Source: Roseovarius sp. 217 (lineage in GTDB: Bacteria > Pseudomonadota > Alphaproteobacteria > Rhodobacterales > Rhodobacteraceae). Taken from it: a DNA stretch of 64,000 bases. The notes below the pieces were generated by a model. The model was not told the origin of the DNA. It did no database searches and saw only the letters and a program-made list of their open reading frames with translations. The stretch covers positions 1,266,270 to 1,330,269 of the forward strand of contig NZ_CH902584.1 of the NCBI RefSeq assembly GCF_000152845.1, written 5' to 3'. The position numbers were made by a program, and so were the translations under genes. Below are positions 50,596 to 60,229 of this stretch, piece after piece. Each line of letters opens with the position of its first letter. Position 1 is the stretch's first letter.

Positions 50596-52479
50596 ATGCA
50601 CCTTCGTGATCTCATGGAACCCGAAGAAACGGTCGGTAACCTCTGGCATGACATGGCAAGTGGGATCGGGGCAAATATCGGCCATCCCGAGGCTGGTGTC
50701 GCGCTTAGCTCGGTCAGGTCCAGTCTTGCGATGCTGTTCCGCTCTCTTGGGGGGGCGGCAGCAGTGGAGGTCTGCGAGGCACCGGCGACGCTTGTGCGCC
50801 ACCGTCAACCGCTGCGCCGCAGGTTGGGCGCCGAGCGGGACCGCGAATGGGTTGCTGGATTTGATGGCGAGCGGCTGAGCCTTCCGCCCCTCATCGCCGA
50901 TTTTCCCGATCCGGCATTGAACCGAGCGGCGTTCTTTTGGTTGACTGCGCTGGCGGCGACCTGTGACCTCCGAAACTTTGATCTGGCGGGTAACGGCCCG
51001 GCTTGGGACTGCGTTCAGATCAGGGCCAACGCTGCGGCGGCTGATGCAGCTTATGCTATCTGTCCCGGCTTGAGACCTGCTTACGCGGCCATGACCCGCC
51101 TTTGCGTCAAGACGCGGCCAGATGTGTTTCGACCAGCTCAGGAGGCAATCATTGAAACGGCGATTTGCAACCAGCTGTGCGGATCGTCCCCTGATATTAT
51201 TTCCACATCAGAGGCGCGCGGCCATATGCCATTTGCGCCCATCCCGATCTGGCTTCGGTTTGCCGCACCGGGCTTTGGCAACGCGGCGACCGATGACCCC
51301 GCTGACACTGCGGTGCCGCCGCCGGATGCGGCGCAAACCAGCCGAAAACTGGGACGTCGCAAGGATCAGGACCAGCAGAACCGCAAAGACAGCTTCATCA
51401 TCCACCGCTTTGAATCGATCCTCTCTTGGGTCGAATCGATGAACGTCAACCGTAGCGTTGATGATGACGACCAAGAGAACGCCCAAAAAGCTGCTGAAGA
51501 TCAGGACGAGATCACCCTCTCCAAACAGAATCGCATGGCCGCAACGCGCCTGCGCCTGCATCTCGACCTCTCCCCGACGGATGCTGATCACGAGGCTTTG
51601 GCGGGCACGTATACCTATCCTGAATGGAACCACCGGTCGCGCAGCTATTTGCCGGATCATTGCCGTGTGCTGGATGCACCTGTGGCACCTGCCGAAACAG
51701 CGTTTGTACCGAGTGACCGCCGCATGCGCGAAGTGCGCCGACAATTTGAGGCGCTCCGCCCGCGCCGTGTCCTGCAACCGCGTCAGGTTGAGGGAACAGA
51801 GCTGGACCTCGATGCGCTCTTGACATCGCGCGCGGATCTCTTGGCCACTGGGCGTGGCTCTGACCGCATCTGGCAGTCGGCGCGTCAGACCGATCGTGAT
51901 CTGTCAGTGGCGTTCCTGATCGACACGTCTCGTTCTACGGAAGCAGCGATTGGCGACACGTCAGTGATTGAGGTGGCCCGCGAAGCGATGGCCGCCCTTG
52001 CTGCAGGGATCAACGCGGCAGGGGATCGACTGGGAATTTGGGGTTTTTCTTCGCTGCGCCGCGACCGGGTGTTTCTGTCCCGCTGCAAGAGATTCGGGGA
52101 TCAAATGTCCCCCGAGATCATCGCCAATATCGGCGCGCTGAAACCCGGACATTACACGCGGCTTGGGGCGGCGATCCGCCACGTCAGCACCCAACTGGCG
52201 GCTGAGCCGAGTGCGCGCAAACTGCTGATCGTCTTGACTGACGGCAAGCCTAACGATCTTGACCATTACGAGGGGCGGTATGGCATCGAAGACAGTCACA
52301 TGGCCGTTCGAGAGGCCCGCAAGGCAGGCCACAGCCTGCATGGGATCATTATAGACGAGGACGGTCAGGATTGGTTTGCCCGCATCTTTGGGCGCGGCGG
52401 CTTCTCTCTTCTGCCGAACCCAGAGCGCTTGACCCGCGCATTGCCCGATATCTATCGCACCCTGACACAGGAGAATTGA
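50596..52479 (+). CDS. norD: Nitric oxide reductase activation protein NorD
   Basis: 627 residues. The C-terminal von Willebrand A domain has an intact MIDAS (FLIDTSRSTEAA, with DxSxS) and LIVLTDGKPNDLDHYEGRYGIEDS. The long N-terminal part with a charged middle segment (about 240-310) is typical. Partner of NorQ, 5 nt downstream of it. Confidence 0.94.
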   Translation: MHLRDLMEPEETVGNLWHDMASGIGANIGHPEAGVALSSVRSSLAMLFRSLGGAAAVEVCEAPATLVRHRQPLRRRLGAERDREWVAGFDGERLSLPPLIADFPDPALNRAAFFWLTALAATCDLRNFDLAGNGPAWDCVQIRANAAAADAAYAICPGLRPAYAAMTRLCVKTRPDVFRPAQEAIIETAICNQLCGSSPDIISTSEARGHMPFAPIPIWLRFAAPGFGNAATDDPADTAVPPPDAAQTSRKLGRRKDQDQQNRKDSFIIHRFESILSWVESMNVNRSVDDDDQENAQKAAEDQDEITLSKQNRMAATRLRLHLDLSPTDADHEALAGTYTYPEWNHRSRSYLPDHCRVLDAPVAPAETAFVPSDRRMREVRRQFEALRPRRVLQPRQVEGTELDLDALLTSRADLLATGRGSDRIWQSARQTDRDLSVAFLIDTSRSTEAAIGDTSVIEVAREAMAALAAGINAAGDRLGIWGFSSLRRDRVFLSRCKRFGDQMSPEIIANIGALKPGHYTRLGAAIRHVSTQLAAEPSARKLLIVLTDGKPNDLDHYEGRYGIEDSHMAVREARKAGHSLHGIIIDEDGQDWFARIFGRGGFSLLPNPERLTRALPDIYRTLTQEN

Positions 52480-52480
52480 C

Positions 52481-52657
52481 ATGCGCTGTCTGACAGTCGT
52501 CCTTATCACTCTCAACGCATTACCGGTCTTTGCAAAGAGCTTTGACCGACCCATCCCCCAAGCTCAGTCAGCTACGGCAGAGTTCTGGTTCGCCTTGGGC
52601 AGCATCGCAATGATCGCAGCGCTGGTTCTGGTGCAGCGGTTGGTGGCGCGCAAGTGA
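52481..52657 (+). CDS. Small membrane protein of nor operon, NnrT-like
   Basis: 58 residues. Signal-like N-terminus (MRCLTVVLITLNALPVFA), a short periplasmic stretch FDRPIPQAQSATAEFWF, then one membrane helix (ALGSIAMIAALVLVQRLV) and a basic tail. The phrase around PIPQAQSATAEFWF resembles my memory of NnrT proteins next to nor genes in Rhodobacter and rhizobia. CAGGAGAATTGAC carries its ribosome site, overlapping the norD stop. The next gene overlaps its stop by 4 bp. Confidence 0.7.
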   Translation: MRCLTVVLITLNALPVFAKSFDRPIPQAQSATAEFWFALGSIAMIAALVLVQRLVARK

Positions 52658-52878
52658 CACGCCACGGATGGTCCGCGGCACGGATCGCACTCGCACTCTA
52701 TCCCTTTGGGGCGGCGGCGGCGGCGGTCAACGTGTTCTTTGCGTCGCTGCTCTTTAGCTGGATCGGCTGGCCCGTGGCGACAACCGGCTGGTCGATTGGA
52801 TTGGGTTGCGTCATCGGGGTGCCGGCGACATGGTATTTCGCACGCCACATCAGACATTTGATGGATGTAGCAGAGTGA
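52654..52878 (+). CDS. Two-helix membrane protein of nor operon
   Basis: 74 residues, starting at a GTG in a GTGA overlap with the preceding stop. Two hydrophobic helices (about 9-38 and 44-62) separated by a WIGWPVATTGW turn; positively charged ends suggest both termini in the cytoplasm. It holds the position of NorF in Paracoccus-type operons, but I see no diagnostic NorF motif. Confidence 0.65.
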   Translation: MTRHGWSAARIALALYPFGAAAAAVNVFFASLLFSWIGWPVATTGWSIGLGCVIGVPATWYFARHIRHLMDVAE

Positions 52879-52889
52879 AAGTACAGGCA

Positions 52890-53150
52890 ATGAAGATTGA
52901 AATCAGAGATGGGCAACCCGTCGTGGACGCCACGGATCTGTCTGGCCTGCTTGGGCTGACACCAGCAGAGGTCCAAGCCAAGATGCGTGCGGGTGAGATT
53001 ACGAGCCGGTTTGAAACCGGCGAAGGCAAAGACGCCGGGCGGATACGCCTCAGCTTCTTTCACGGTGGCAAAACCGTGCGCTTGACATGCTCTACAGATG
53101 GCACAGTTCTAAAGACAATGCGGACCGATGTCGGGCCCCGCACGCGCTGA
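52890..53150 (+). CDS. DUF6522-like small cytoplasmic protein
   Basis: 86 residues. IRDGQPVVDATDLSGLLGLTPAEVQAKMRAGEI looks like a small helix pair reminiscent of a regulatory fold, followed by a beta-rich RIRLSFFHGGKTVRLTCS. I associate this with DUF6522, found near denitrification genes; the family link is from memory. A GTG at 52875 is an alternative start. Last gene of the nor run. Confidence 0.65.
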   Translation: MKIEIRDGQPVVDATDLSGLLGLTPAEVQAKMRAGEITSRFETGEGKDAGRIRLSFFHGGKTVRLTCSTDGTVLKTMRTDVGPRTR

Positions 53151-53273
53151 AAGGTATGCGCGCAGGGCGGCCAGAGATATGTGCAGCATGGCGATATTGA
53201 CTACCCCCGACACAGAGGCTGAAAAGCGCGGCAAGAGGCTCTCGGGTGCTTGGCGGTCGGCAAAGCTGACTCC

Positions 53274-53492
53274 GTGGACCCAGACATCCTCGGTCAGTTA
53301 AACCTTGCCGCCGCGCGCATCAAAGACATGCACGTTGTCAGGCAGATCGAGCGCGCCTGTGATGAGCATGGCAGCGACGCGTTCCGAAAGTGCGAGGTCG
53401 ATGATCCGGACAAAGGCCGCATCCTGATCAAAACACGTCTCCCGATTGGACCATGTCAGCCACAGCGGGAAGGCTCAAGCTGTGGTTGGTAA
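53274..53492 (+). CDS. Doubtful open frame, unknown
   Basis: About 72 residues from a GTG (VDPDILGQLNLAAARIKDM and on). The composition looks protein-like in its first 55 residues, but it lacks a ribosome site and any family resemblance, and the tail is low-quality. Could be the eroded end of an older gene between the nor operon and the YcaQ-like gene. Confidence 0.25.
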   Translation: MDPDILGQLNLAAARIKDMHVVRQIERACDEHGSDAFRKCEVDDPDKGRILIKTRLPIGPCQPQREGSSCGW

Positions 53493-53534
53493 TCCCAATT
53501 GCTCCGGATCAGCATCAAGGATACATCTGACGAG

Positions 53535-54731
53535 ATGTTTCGCCCGCTTCTGGACAATTGCACCGCGCGCCGTCTTTTTTTGGACAGGCACCTTTTGCTG
53601 CGCCCCGAGGCGGGAACTGGCAAGGGCACAGATCTCAATCGGCTGCTGCATGCCTTGGGATTTGTGCAGGTCGATAGCGTCAACACGCTGGCGCGGGCCC
53701 ATGACCTGATCCTGTGGTCCAGACAAGGTAAATACCGACCACAGAACTTAACGCAACTCGTTGCCCGGCATCGGTCCGCTTTCGAACACTGGACTCACGA
53801 TGCGGCCGCCGTCCCGATGCAGTTCTATCCGATGTGGCGGTTGAAGTTCATCAGAGACGAAGCGCGCATGAGGGCGCGTTGGCCGCAATGGCGCCGAGAG
53901 GGATGGGATGCCGAAATCGATACCGTTCTTCAGCACATAGCCGACCACGGTCCCGCCTGCTCTCTTGATGTCGGAAAGGACGAAACACGGGGGACGTCTG
54001 GCTGGTGGGATTGGCACCCGTCCAAGACAGCTCTCGAATTCCTGTGGCGGTCTGGCAGACTGGCGGTCTGTCATCGCGAGGGTTTTCGGAAGTATTACGA
54101 CCTCGCTGAGCGGGTGATCCCGACGGAACACCTGAAAGACCAACGAGACGAGGCCGAGATCATAGACTGGGCCATGATGGGAGCGTTCGACAGGCTTGGA
54201 TTCGGGACCAGTGGGGAGCTTGCTGGTTTCTTTGACATCGTGACGCGAGAGGAGGCTAAAGCCTGGTGCCAGACCGCAATGGCGGACGGCCGCATCATCG
54301 AAGTGGACATCGCCATGACGGATGGCTCACTACGGCGCAGTTTCACAACCAAAGCCATTCTCGAGGATGTCTCGTCCCTGTCGGAGCCTTCATCGCGCGT
54401 GCGCCTCTTGTCTCCGTTCGATCCGGCCTTGCGTGACCGGTCACGCGCAGAACGGCTTTTTGGGTTTCATTATCGGATTGAGATATTCGTTCCCGAAGCC
54501 CAAAGGCGCTATGGGTATTATGTATTTCCGCTGTTGCAGGGAGATCGCCTGATCGGCCGCCTTGATGTCAAACGTGACGGAGGAACCCTGAACGTCCGAG
54601 CCTTCTGGCCCGAGGTTGGCGTCAAGATGGGTAAGGGACGACTCGCCAGCCTCACGGCAGAACTGGAACGCGTGAAACACTTGGCCAACGCTGATGCTAT
54701 CGACTATTCGAGCGATTGGCTCCGGATTTGA
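53535..54731 (+). CDS. YcaQ-like winged-helix DNA glycosylase family protein
   Basis: 398 residues from the ATG at 53535. Family marks: LLHALGFVQVDSVNTLARAHDLILWSR near the N-terminus (QVDSVN catalytic segment), FEHWTHDAAAVPMQFYP, and VRLLSPFDPALRDRSRAERLFGF in the C-terminal half. E. coli YcaQ unhooks interstrand DNA crosslinks. The TTG-started longer form to 53499 is less likely. Confidence 0.85.
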   Translation: MFRPLLDNCTARRLFLDRHLLLRPEAGTGKGTDLNRLLHALGFVQVDSVNTLARAHDLILWSRQGKYRPQNLTQLVARHRSAFEHWTHDAAAVPMQFYPMWRLKFIRDEARMRARWPQWRREGWDAEIDTVLQHIADHGPACSLDVGKDETRGTSGWWDWHPSKTALEFLWRSGRLAVCHREGFRKYYDLAERVIPTEHLKDQRDEAEIIDWAMMGAFDRLGFGTSGELAGFFDIVTREEAKAWCQTAMADGRIIEVDIAMTDGSLRRSFTTKAILEDVSSLSEPSSRVRLLSPFDPALRDRSRAERLFGFHYRIEIFVPEAQRRYGYYVFPLLQGDRLIGRLDVKRDGGTLNVRAFWPEVGVKMGKGRLASLTAELERVKHLANADAIDYSSDWLRI

Positions 54732-54910
54732 TTGCATGCCTTTCGGCGGCGCAGACACCACACTCACCAAAGCGTCACGACGGGCTCTTTCGCGCCGATC
54801 AAAGTGTTGAACCAAGACAGGCCACGGCTGCCTTAGCCTCAGTGAGGAGCAATATGTGGTGATCGAAAACCTCAGTGTGATAAGATCTCTAGATGGAGGG
54901 AGTCTTAACC

Positions 54911-55447
54911 ATGATCGCAGGAGCACATGCCGTCGTTTGGGTCAGGCAGGACCGTCCGGGAAATGACGCCTGCCGTTTTGCTGACGCTGAGGGTGGCTAT
55001 CTGATTGACGGTTCGTCGACGGATGCGGACTGGAATATTTTGCGCTACCGTGTTCGTGCGCGCGGCGATGGGACGACACGGCGCGCTCGTATCGGCTCCA
55101 AGTCGCGCATCTTTGCAGTGCGGGCCCCTGATGACACATGGATGTTGAATGGCGCACCGTTCCCGCAGGTCACGGGTGCCAAGGATATTTATCTTGGTTT
55201 TACGCCTGCGGCCCTTACTCTGCCGATCCGCCGCCTGAACCTCGGCCTAGGTGAGGACGCAGAAATCTTGGTTGCAAGGCTCGATCTCGAGACCGAACGA
55301 CTCACGCCTCTTCGCCTCGTATTGCGACGAATTACAAACGAGACCTACGAATGCCTGAACACCGAAACGGGCATGACAGCCCACCTTTTGGTGGACAAAC
55401 ACCACATCGTTAGGACCTACAGCGGGCATTGGATTGCTCAGACGTGA
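54911..55447 (+). CDS. Glycolipid-binding-domain family protein (PF06475 type)
   Basis: 178 residues, beta-strand rich, with no signal peptide. The patterns GGYLIDGSSTDADWNILRYRVRA and TWMLNGAPFPQVTGAKDIYLGFTPAALTLPIRRLNL fit the putative glycolipid-binding family first described from P. aeruginosa PA1994. GGGAG 9 nt before 54911 favours this start over 54893. Biological role unknown. Confidence 0.75.
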   Translation: MIAGAHAVVWVRQDRPGNDACRFADAEGGYLIDGSSTDADWNILRYRVRARGDGTTRRARIGSKSRIFAVRAPDDTWMLNGAPFPQVTGAKDIYLGFTPAALTLPIRRLNLGLGEDAEILVARLDLETERLTPLRLVLRRITNETYECLNTETGMTAHLLVDKHHIVRTYSGHWIAQT

Positions 55448-55530
55448 TTCCACCAGAGTCCGTGTTGATGGCACGAGTGGCACCCTATTGAAACGACGAG
55501 ATTATAGGACCACGAAAGACTGCGGAGCCG

Positions 55531-56601
55531 TCAGAGGGTCACGATGTGATTGTCCCAGGTGCAACCCAGCCGCGCCAAAACTGCCGGACCGTCTCGCCCG
55601 ATAGTCATCAGGCCGCCCAGGCCGTCGCTCGCCAGATAGCCGCCCCGCAACGGGGCCAGCCCGCAGATTTCGGATCTGGATATCGCACCCAGAAAAGCGC
55701 CGGTGTCGCTGAACCTATGAAGCCGTCCGCCATGGGGCGACGTGATGGCCAATTCGTCACCATCGCCGCTGAAGGAAACACTTCCGGCATAGTCTTGCAT
55801 GGCCAGTTCATCAGGCAACGGAGCCTCGGCCAGAACGGGGGCTTTTCCCACTCGGTGAAGTCCCAACAATGGGGTTGCCGCGCCCGGCGCACCTTCCCAT
55901 TGCATCGCAAAGCCCACCAGGCCATCGGCCCGAACCGCCAGATGCCGGATCGAATTCTGATGCAGGTCTCTGTCGAGCTCGAACCGGTCCCGCAACAAGC
56001 CATCCAAAGTCAGGTATGACAAGTTCGGGCGCATCGTAGCAAGGTTCAGTTTGGCACGGTCGTCTGGGTCGGTCGCGACGCCGCCGTTGGCGACGACCAA
56101 TGTCGCCCCATCAGGCATGAGGCGGATCTCATGCGGTCCGATGCCACCTGATGAGAATGACCCGGCACGGGCGTATCCTGCCTCCACATTCCAGACACCG
56201 ATCATGCCCTCACTGCTATCAGCCTTTTGTTCGCTGGTGAGCAGGAGCGCGCCTCGCTCGGCAAAGACGCCGTGACCGTTCAGGTGATACCCCGGCGGCG
56301 GAGCCAATCGGTGCAGCACATCGCCCGATGCGCAGTCGATCACCAGCGCAAATAGACCCGGACGGCGGGCAAAGGCCACAGCTTCGGCTCGGCGCGGATG
56401 ACCGGCCCCGGCATGGCCTCGGGCTGGTAGTGGCACGCGAAATGTGACTGCGCCGCCCTCGCTCAGCCCATAGAGAGCAAAGCGCCCACCCAAATCCTTT
56501 GCGGCGGCCAGATAGGCGGGATTTCCTACGGCTGCCCAGCCAAGGCGCGGAGCAACCCCTGTGGCCAAGAGCGATGCAATAAAACGGCGGCGCGTTGTCA
56601 T
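55531..56601 (-). CDS. DUF1513 Tat-exported beta-propeller-like protein
   Basis: 356 residues. Tat signal TTRRRFIASLLATGVAP, then repeating beta segments (GHPRRAEAVAFARRPG, HLNGHGVFAERGALLLTSEQ, GPHEIRLMPDGATLVVANGG, ENSIRHLAVRADG-like region) typical of DUF1513. Last gene of the imelysin/di-haem operon, 3 nt after the preceding stop. Predicted periplasmic partner in iron handling; no enzymatic motif seen. Confidence 0.87.
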   Translation of the reverse strand: MTTRRRFIASLLATGVAPRLGWAAVGNPAYLAAAKDLGGRFALYGLSEGGAVTFRVPLPARGHAGAGHPRRAEAVAFARRPGLFALVIDCASGDVLHRLAPPPGYHLNGHGVFAERGALLLTSEQKADSSEGMIGVWNVEAGYARAGSFSSGGIGPHEIRLMPDGATLVVANGGVATDPDDRAKLNLATMRPNLSYLTLDGLLRDRFELDRDLHQNSIRHLAVRADGLVGFAMQWEGAPGAATPLLGLHRVGKAPVLAEAPLPDELAMQDYAGSVSFSGDGDELAITSPHGGRLHRFSDTGAFLGAISRSEICGLAPLRGGYLASDGLGGLMTIGRDGPAVLARLGCTWDNHIVTL

Positions 56602-56604
56602 GGC

Positions 56605-57591
56605 TTAATCTCCGTCTTGCGAGTTGAAGCCGGGTTCAATGCCATAACGCGCGCCGATCTCATTTTTGATTGCTGTGCGCAAACCCGTCACTGCTTGTTG
56701 CAATACCTCAGCGCGTAGCCGTCCTTGCGGATCGCTCACGTTCTGAAAGGTTGGGGATCCAATTCGTTTGGCGGCCTTTTGCACAGTCTCCAGCGCTGCG
56801 TCAGCCGCAGGGATGGGCCAATCGGCGAGTGCAGCCGACAGCCCGTGCGCGGCCTCGGCTGCAAGTACGACATTTCGCAGGCTGCGCCCGGATCGACGTG
56901 CCTCGGCCAATTCAGGTCGCGGGCGCTCGAAGGTGCCCATGGGTTCACCCAGCCGCCTCTTCGCGGAGAATTCCAGTGACGACAGGATCTGCGTGTAAAG
57001 CGCGCGCAGAGCCTCGTCCTTTGACAGGAAAGTCGTGTTACCTGCCTCGCCCGCGTTGCGCAGTGTGGCGGCGAATCCCTCTTGCCAGTCAGAGTCCAAC
57101 GCCTCGGCCTGATTGCTCAAATCGGCGGCAAGTGTGGCGACAAGGTCGCAGGTATAGCTGCCGGACGCGTAGCTGGAAAAGGCCGGGTCGTAGATCAGCA
57201 TGTCCAGCGCGAAGAGGCCACGGGCGGCAATCGAAACATCCGCATAGCCGGTCGGGTCGCGCGCGACAGGATCTTCTTCGGCAACCAACCGGGACAGTGT
57301 GCGCTGGGTAAAGCCACGCGGATCCGGCCAGAAGCCGACGGACAGCGCACCGGTTTCGGATGGACCCAGACGCAGGTCAGCCACGCGCATCCAGGCATCA
57401 AAGGCGGCCTGATAGGCTGGCCGCACCGCGTCTGGCTGGCAATTCTTGGCAGCGGCGTCGGCAAGCGTGTCGGCGCTTTGTGCGAAGGCGTTGAATCCGG
57501 GCAAGATGTGTTGGCTCAGTGCGCTATCCACCCCCGCAATCGCTGGCGTGGCAAAACCGAGGGTCAGAATGACGATGGGCAGATGTCTCAT
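56605..57591 (-). CDS. Imelysin-family protein (lacks GxHxxE motif)
   Basis: 328 residues. Signal peptide MRHLPIVILTLGFATPAIA, then an imelysin fold (FDAWMRVADLRLGPSETGA, GFWPDPRGFTQ). Where imelysins have GxHxxE it has GLFALDMLIY, so metal binding at that site is unlikely; it may be the IrpA-like partner rather than a protease. The start overlaps the di-haem gene stop by 4 bp. Confidence 0.85.
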   Translation of the reverse strand: MRHLPIVILTLGFATPAIAGVDSALSQHILPGFNAFAQSADTLADAAAKNCQPDAVRPAYQAAFDAWMRVADLRLGPSETGALSVGFWPDPRGFTQRTLSRLVAEEDPVARDPTGYADVSIAARGLFALDMLIYDPAFSSYASGSYTCDLVATLAADLSNQAEALDSDWQEGFAATLRNAGEAGNTTFLSKDEALRALYTQILSSLEFSAKRRLGEPMGTFERPRPELAEARRSGRSLRNVVLAAEAAHGLSAALADWPIPAADAALETVQKAAKRIGSPTFQNVSDPQGRLRAEVLQQAVTGLRTAIKNEIGARYGIEPGFNSQDGD

Positions 57592-59135
57592 AAGCTCTCC
57601 AAGAAGCGGATCAGAGCGTTGCGATCCTCGGCTGGCATCGAGACAATCCGCTCACGGGCCTTTTGCGCCTCACCGCCATGCCAAAGAATGGCCTCAAGAA
57701 GCGACCGCGCGCGTCCATCATGCAGGAAATAGGTGTGGCCGGAAACGGTCTTGGTCATGCCCAAACCCCAGAGTGGAGCGGTACGCCATTCTTGACCGTT
57801 CGCGCGCCCCTCGGGACGGTTGTCGGCCAAGCCCGGTCCCAAATCATGCAGCAGCATGTCGGAATAGGGCCAGATCAACTGAAAGCTGGCCGGGTTATTG
57901 TCTTTCAGCCGATGAGTGACAAAGTTGGGGCGGTGGCAGGCGGCGCAGCCGGTCTTGAAGAACACCTCGCGCCCACGCAACACCTCTGGATCGTCCACGT
58001 CTCGCCGGGCCGGGACGGCCAATGTCTGGCTGTAGAAGGTAACAAGGTCCAGCCCAACCTGATCGATCTCGAAGCCATTCTGTTCGGGATCGTCACCATG
58101 CATGGCGGCGGTGCAATCGGTCTGCGCATCAGTGCAGTCACCCGACCCCACTGGATGGATGGGATTTGAAATGCCGATATCGCCCGCAAACGCGCTTGCG
58201 GTCTGTTCCAGCACGGTTGGATTGCCCGCTTTCAGGCCAAACCGACCCAGCATGGGCCGGTCATGCACATCGGACCAGACAATTTGGGGACGACCCGAGA
58301 TGCCGTCACCATCGGTGTCGTCAGGGTCGGCCCAGTCTAGGATATCCTGCACTGGAATCGCCTCCAATAGTCCCATACCGATCATCTGTGGGGCGATGCG
58401 GGGCGACAGCATGGCGTTTTGATGAAGTGGGCCATAGGCGAGATCGGCGGCAGTGTAGGTCGGGCTTCGGAGAGTGACTATCTCACTCTCTGACATGTCA
58501 ACTTTGACATCCTGATAGTCTATGCGAAGCTGGTATTCCGGTGCATGGCCCGGCAGGCTGAGGTCCTGAAGCTGCGTGCCATAGGTGGGATCGGGGGCCG
58601 TCGCATGCGTGCCCTCAATATAGGAATTGATCTCTGACGGCTCCGGTGCCGGGATCGAGACACGCAAGAACATTGACACGGACCCGTCCTCCGGTCCTTC
58701 GGGCGGGTGGCCGCGACCGTCCTTGAGGTGGCAGCGCTGGCAGGAGCGCGCGTTGTACAACGGCCCCAGACCATCCGAGGCCAGCGTCGACGCCGGTGCC
58801 GAGACCCAGGCTCGCCGGAATAGTCCATTGCCGATCCGGAAATCCAGCTGCTGTTCGAAGGTCAGGTTGTCGGCGGGCTGGGAAAAGGCATCGGGCGTCC
58901 CGCGCGACCGAACGGTTTGCGCGCCGGCGGAATTTTCTTCGAATCGCCAAGGAGCCGAGAAATCCTTGGGCAGCGCGGTGATATTGGCGACGCGCGCGCG
59001 CTCTGCGTCAGTGCGGGGCACGGTGTCGAGATGAATGTCTTCTAGAGGTTGGGCGACGGTCATGCCCGCGCAGATGCTGAGTAATCCGACGACTTGAAGG
59101 ATAACTTGATATGGCTTTGACTTGGACACGGGCAT
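57588..59135 (-). CDS. Di-haem oxidoreductase (DHOR/DUF1111, thiol-oxidoreductase type)
   Basis: 515 residues. Two c-type haem sites: Cys132-Gln-Arg-Cys135-His136 and Cys397-Ala-Ala-Cys400-His401. A calcium-like loop DPDDTDGDGISG lies at 270-281. Signal peptide at the N-terminus. Proteins of this family accompany imelysins in iron-regulated clusters and may oxidise or reduce iron in the periplasm. Follows the outer-membrane gene by 18 bp. Confidence 0.9.
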   Translation of the reverse strand: MPVSKSKPYQVILQVVGLLSICAGMTVAQPLEDIHLDTVPRTDAERARVANITALPKDFSAPWRFEENSAGAQTVRSRGTPDAFSQPADNLTFEQQLDFRIGNGLFRRAWVSAPASTLASDGLGPLYNARSCQRCHLKDGRGHPPEGPEDGSVSMFLRVSIPAPEPSEINSYIEGTHATAPDPTYGTQLQDLSLPGHAPEYQLRIDYQDVKVDMSESEIVTLRSPTYTAADLAYGPLHQNAMLSPRIAPQMIGMGLLEAIPVQDILDWADPDDTDGDGISGRPQIVWSDVHDRPMLGRFGLKAGNPTVLEQTASAFAGDIGISNPIHPVGSGDCTDAQTDCTAAMHGDDPEQNGFEIDQVGLDLVTFYSQTLAVPARRDVDDPEVLRGREVFFKTGCAACHRPNFVTHRLKDNNPASFQLIWPYSDMLLHDLGPGLADNRPEGRANGQEWRTAPLWGLGMTKTVSGHTYFLHDGRARSLLEAILWHGGEAQKARERIVSMPAEDRNALIRFLESL

Positions 59136-59153
59136 GATCTTCGTTAGCGTTCC

Positions 59154-60179
59154 TTAGAATGCATAGGCAAGCAGCGCGCCAATGGTATGGGTCTCATCTC
59201 CACCCTCTTCGCCGTAACGATAGGCCAACGCGGCGCTGAGACCATCGAGGATCTCGATTTCGCCAGAGAGCGTGGCCAGATGATCGCGTGGCAGGGTCTC
59301 GACGTCGCGCAACGCATAGACTGCTGAGAGCGTGACAGGCCCGACCGGAGCTTCAACTCCGACTGTGGCAAAGGTGGCGCTGTCGGCGGTGCCGTCGAAA
59401 TGATCGAAATAGGCCACTTCAGCGAGCAGCGTGACAGGCATAGAGCCGGATCCGAATTCATGGCTGACGCCGCCCACGATACCGTTCTGATCCTCCACGT
59501 CGCCGACTCCCCGCGCTTGGGATTGCAGGCCGAGGTTATAGGCGGTCGCGCCGAAGGTTCCCGATAGGGCGATGGAAAAGGACTCCGGCCCGCTGGTATT
59601 CGATACGCCACCATCATTCCGATTGGTACGCCCGCGGTTTTCGCCAAGCGACTCGCTGAGCACGCTGCGATCTGCGTTGAAGATCGACACGCTGAGCTCA
59701 TGTTCAATTTGACCAGTGGAGAATGGGATCACGAGGCCCGCTCCGATCCTTTCGGTGATCTCGTAGTCCTCTGCGAAATCGACGCCGTAAATGCCCGGCG
59801 CCACGTCCCAAGCCGTTCCAAAGCCGGGGTTGAACTTGCCAAGCACCACCTGTGCTGCGCCGAAATCATGTGCGAAGTAGAGTTCTTCGGCGTAGAGTCC
59901 ATGATCCTCTAGAAAGCTGTCAGAAGTGGGTGGCGTGATCTGTTCCAGAACCACTGTGCTGTTGATTGAGGTTTGGGACGTGAAGGCGAACGAAAGCGCA
60001 CCCTCGACGATGGCGAATGTGTTGTTGATCTCGCCTCCGGGTGCTGAGGAATCGACTGTGAAATCGCTTTGCAGTTCGACCGAGAATTCGGCTGAGAACC
60101 GCGAGCTCTTTTCCTGTGATTGTGCCGCAGTCGCGCCGAGTGCCGCGCAAGCGGCAAGCGTTAAAGGTAGGGTTTTCAT
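59154..60179 (-). CDS. Outer-membrane beta-barrel protein (porin-like)
   Basis: 341 residues from the ATG at 60179 (AAGGAACAG upstream). Signal peptide to AAQSQ, then alternating amphipathic strands, ending in the aromatic IGALLAYAF with terminal Phe expected for barrel insertion. Resembles short outer-membrane proteins found beside imelysins. May admit the iron ligand; substrate unknown. Confidence 0.82.
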   Translation of the reverse strand: MKTLPLTLAACAALGATAAQSQEKSSRFSAEFSVELQSDFTVDSSAPGGEINNTFAIVEGALSFAFTSQTSINSTVVLEQITPPTSDSFLEDHGLYAEELYFAHDFGAAQVVLGKFNPGFGTAWDVAPGIYGVDFAEDYEITERIGAGLVIPFSTGQIEHELSVSIFNADRSVLSESLGENRGRTNRNDGGVSNTSGPESFSIALSGTFGATAYNLGLQSQARGVGDVEDQNGIVGGVSHEFGSGSMPVTLLAEVAYFDHFDGTADSATFATVGVEAPVGPVTLSAVYALRDVETLPRDHLATLSGEIEILDGLSAALAYRYGEEGGDETHTIGALLAYAF

Positions 60180-60229
60180 CACTGTTCCTTAGTTTGTTCT
60201 TGGATGACGGTCTGCTACGTCATCTATAC

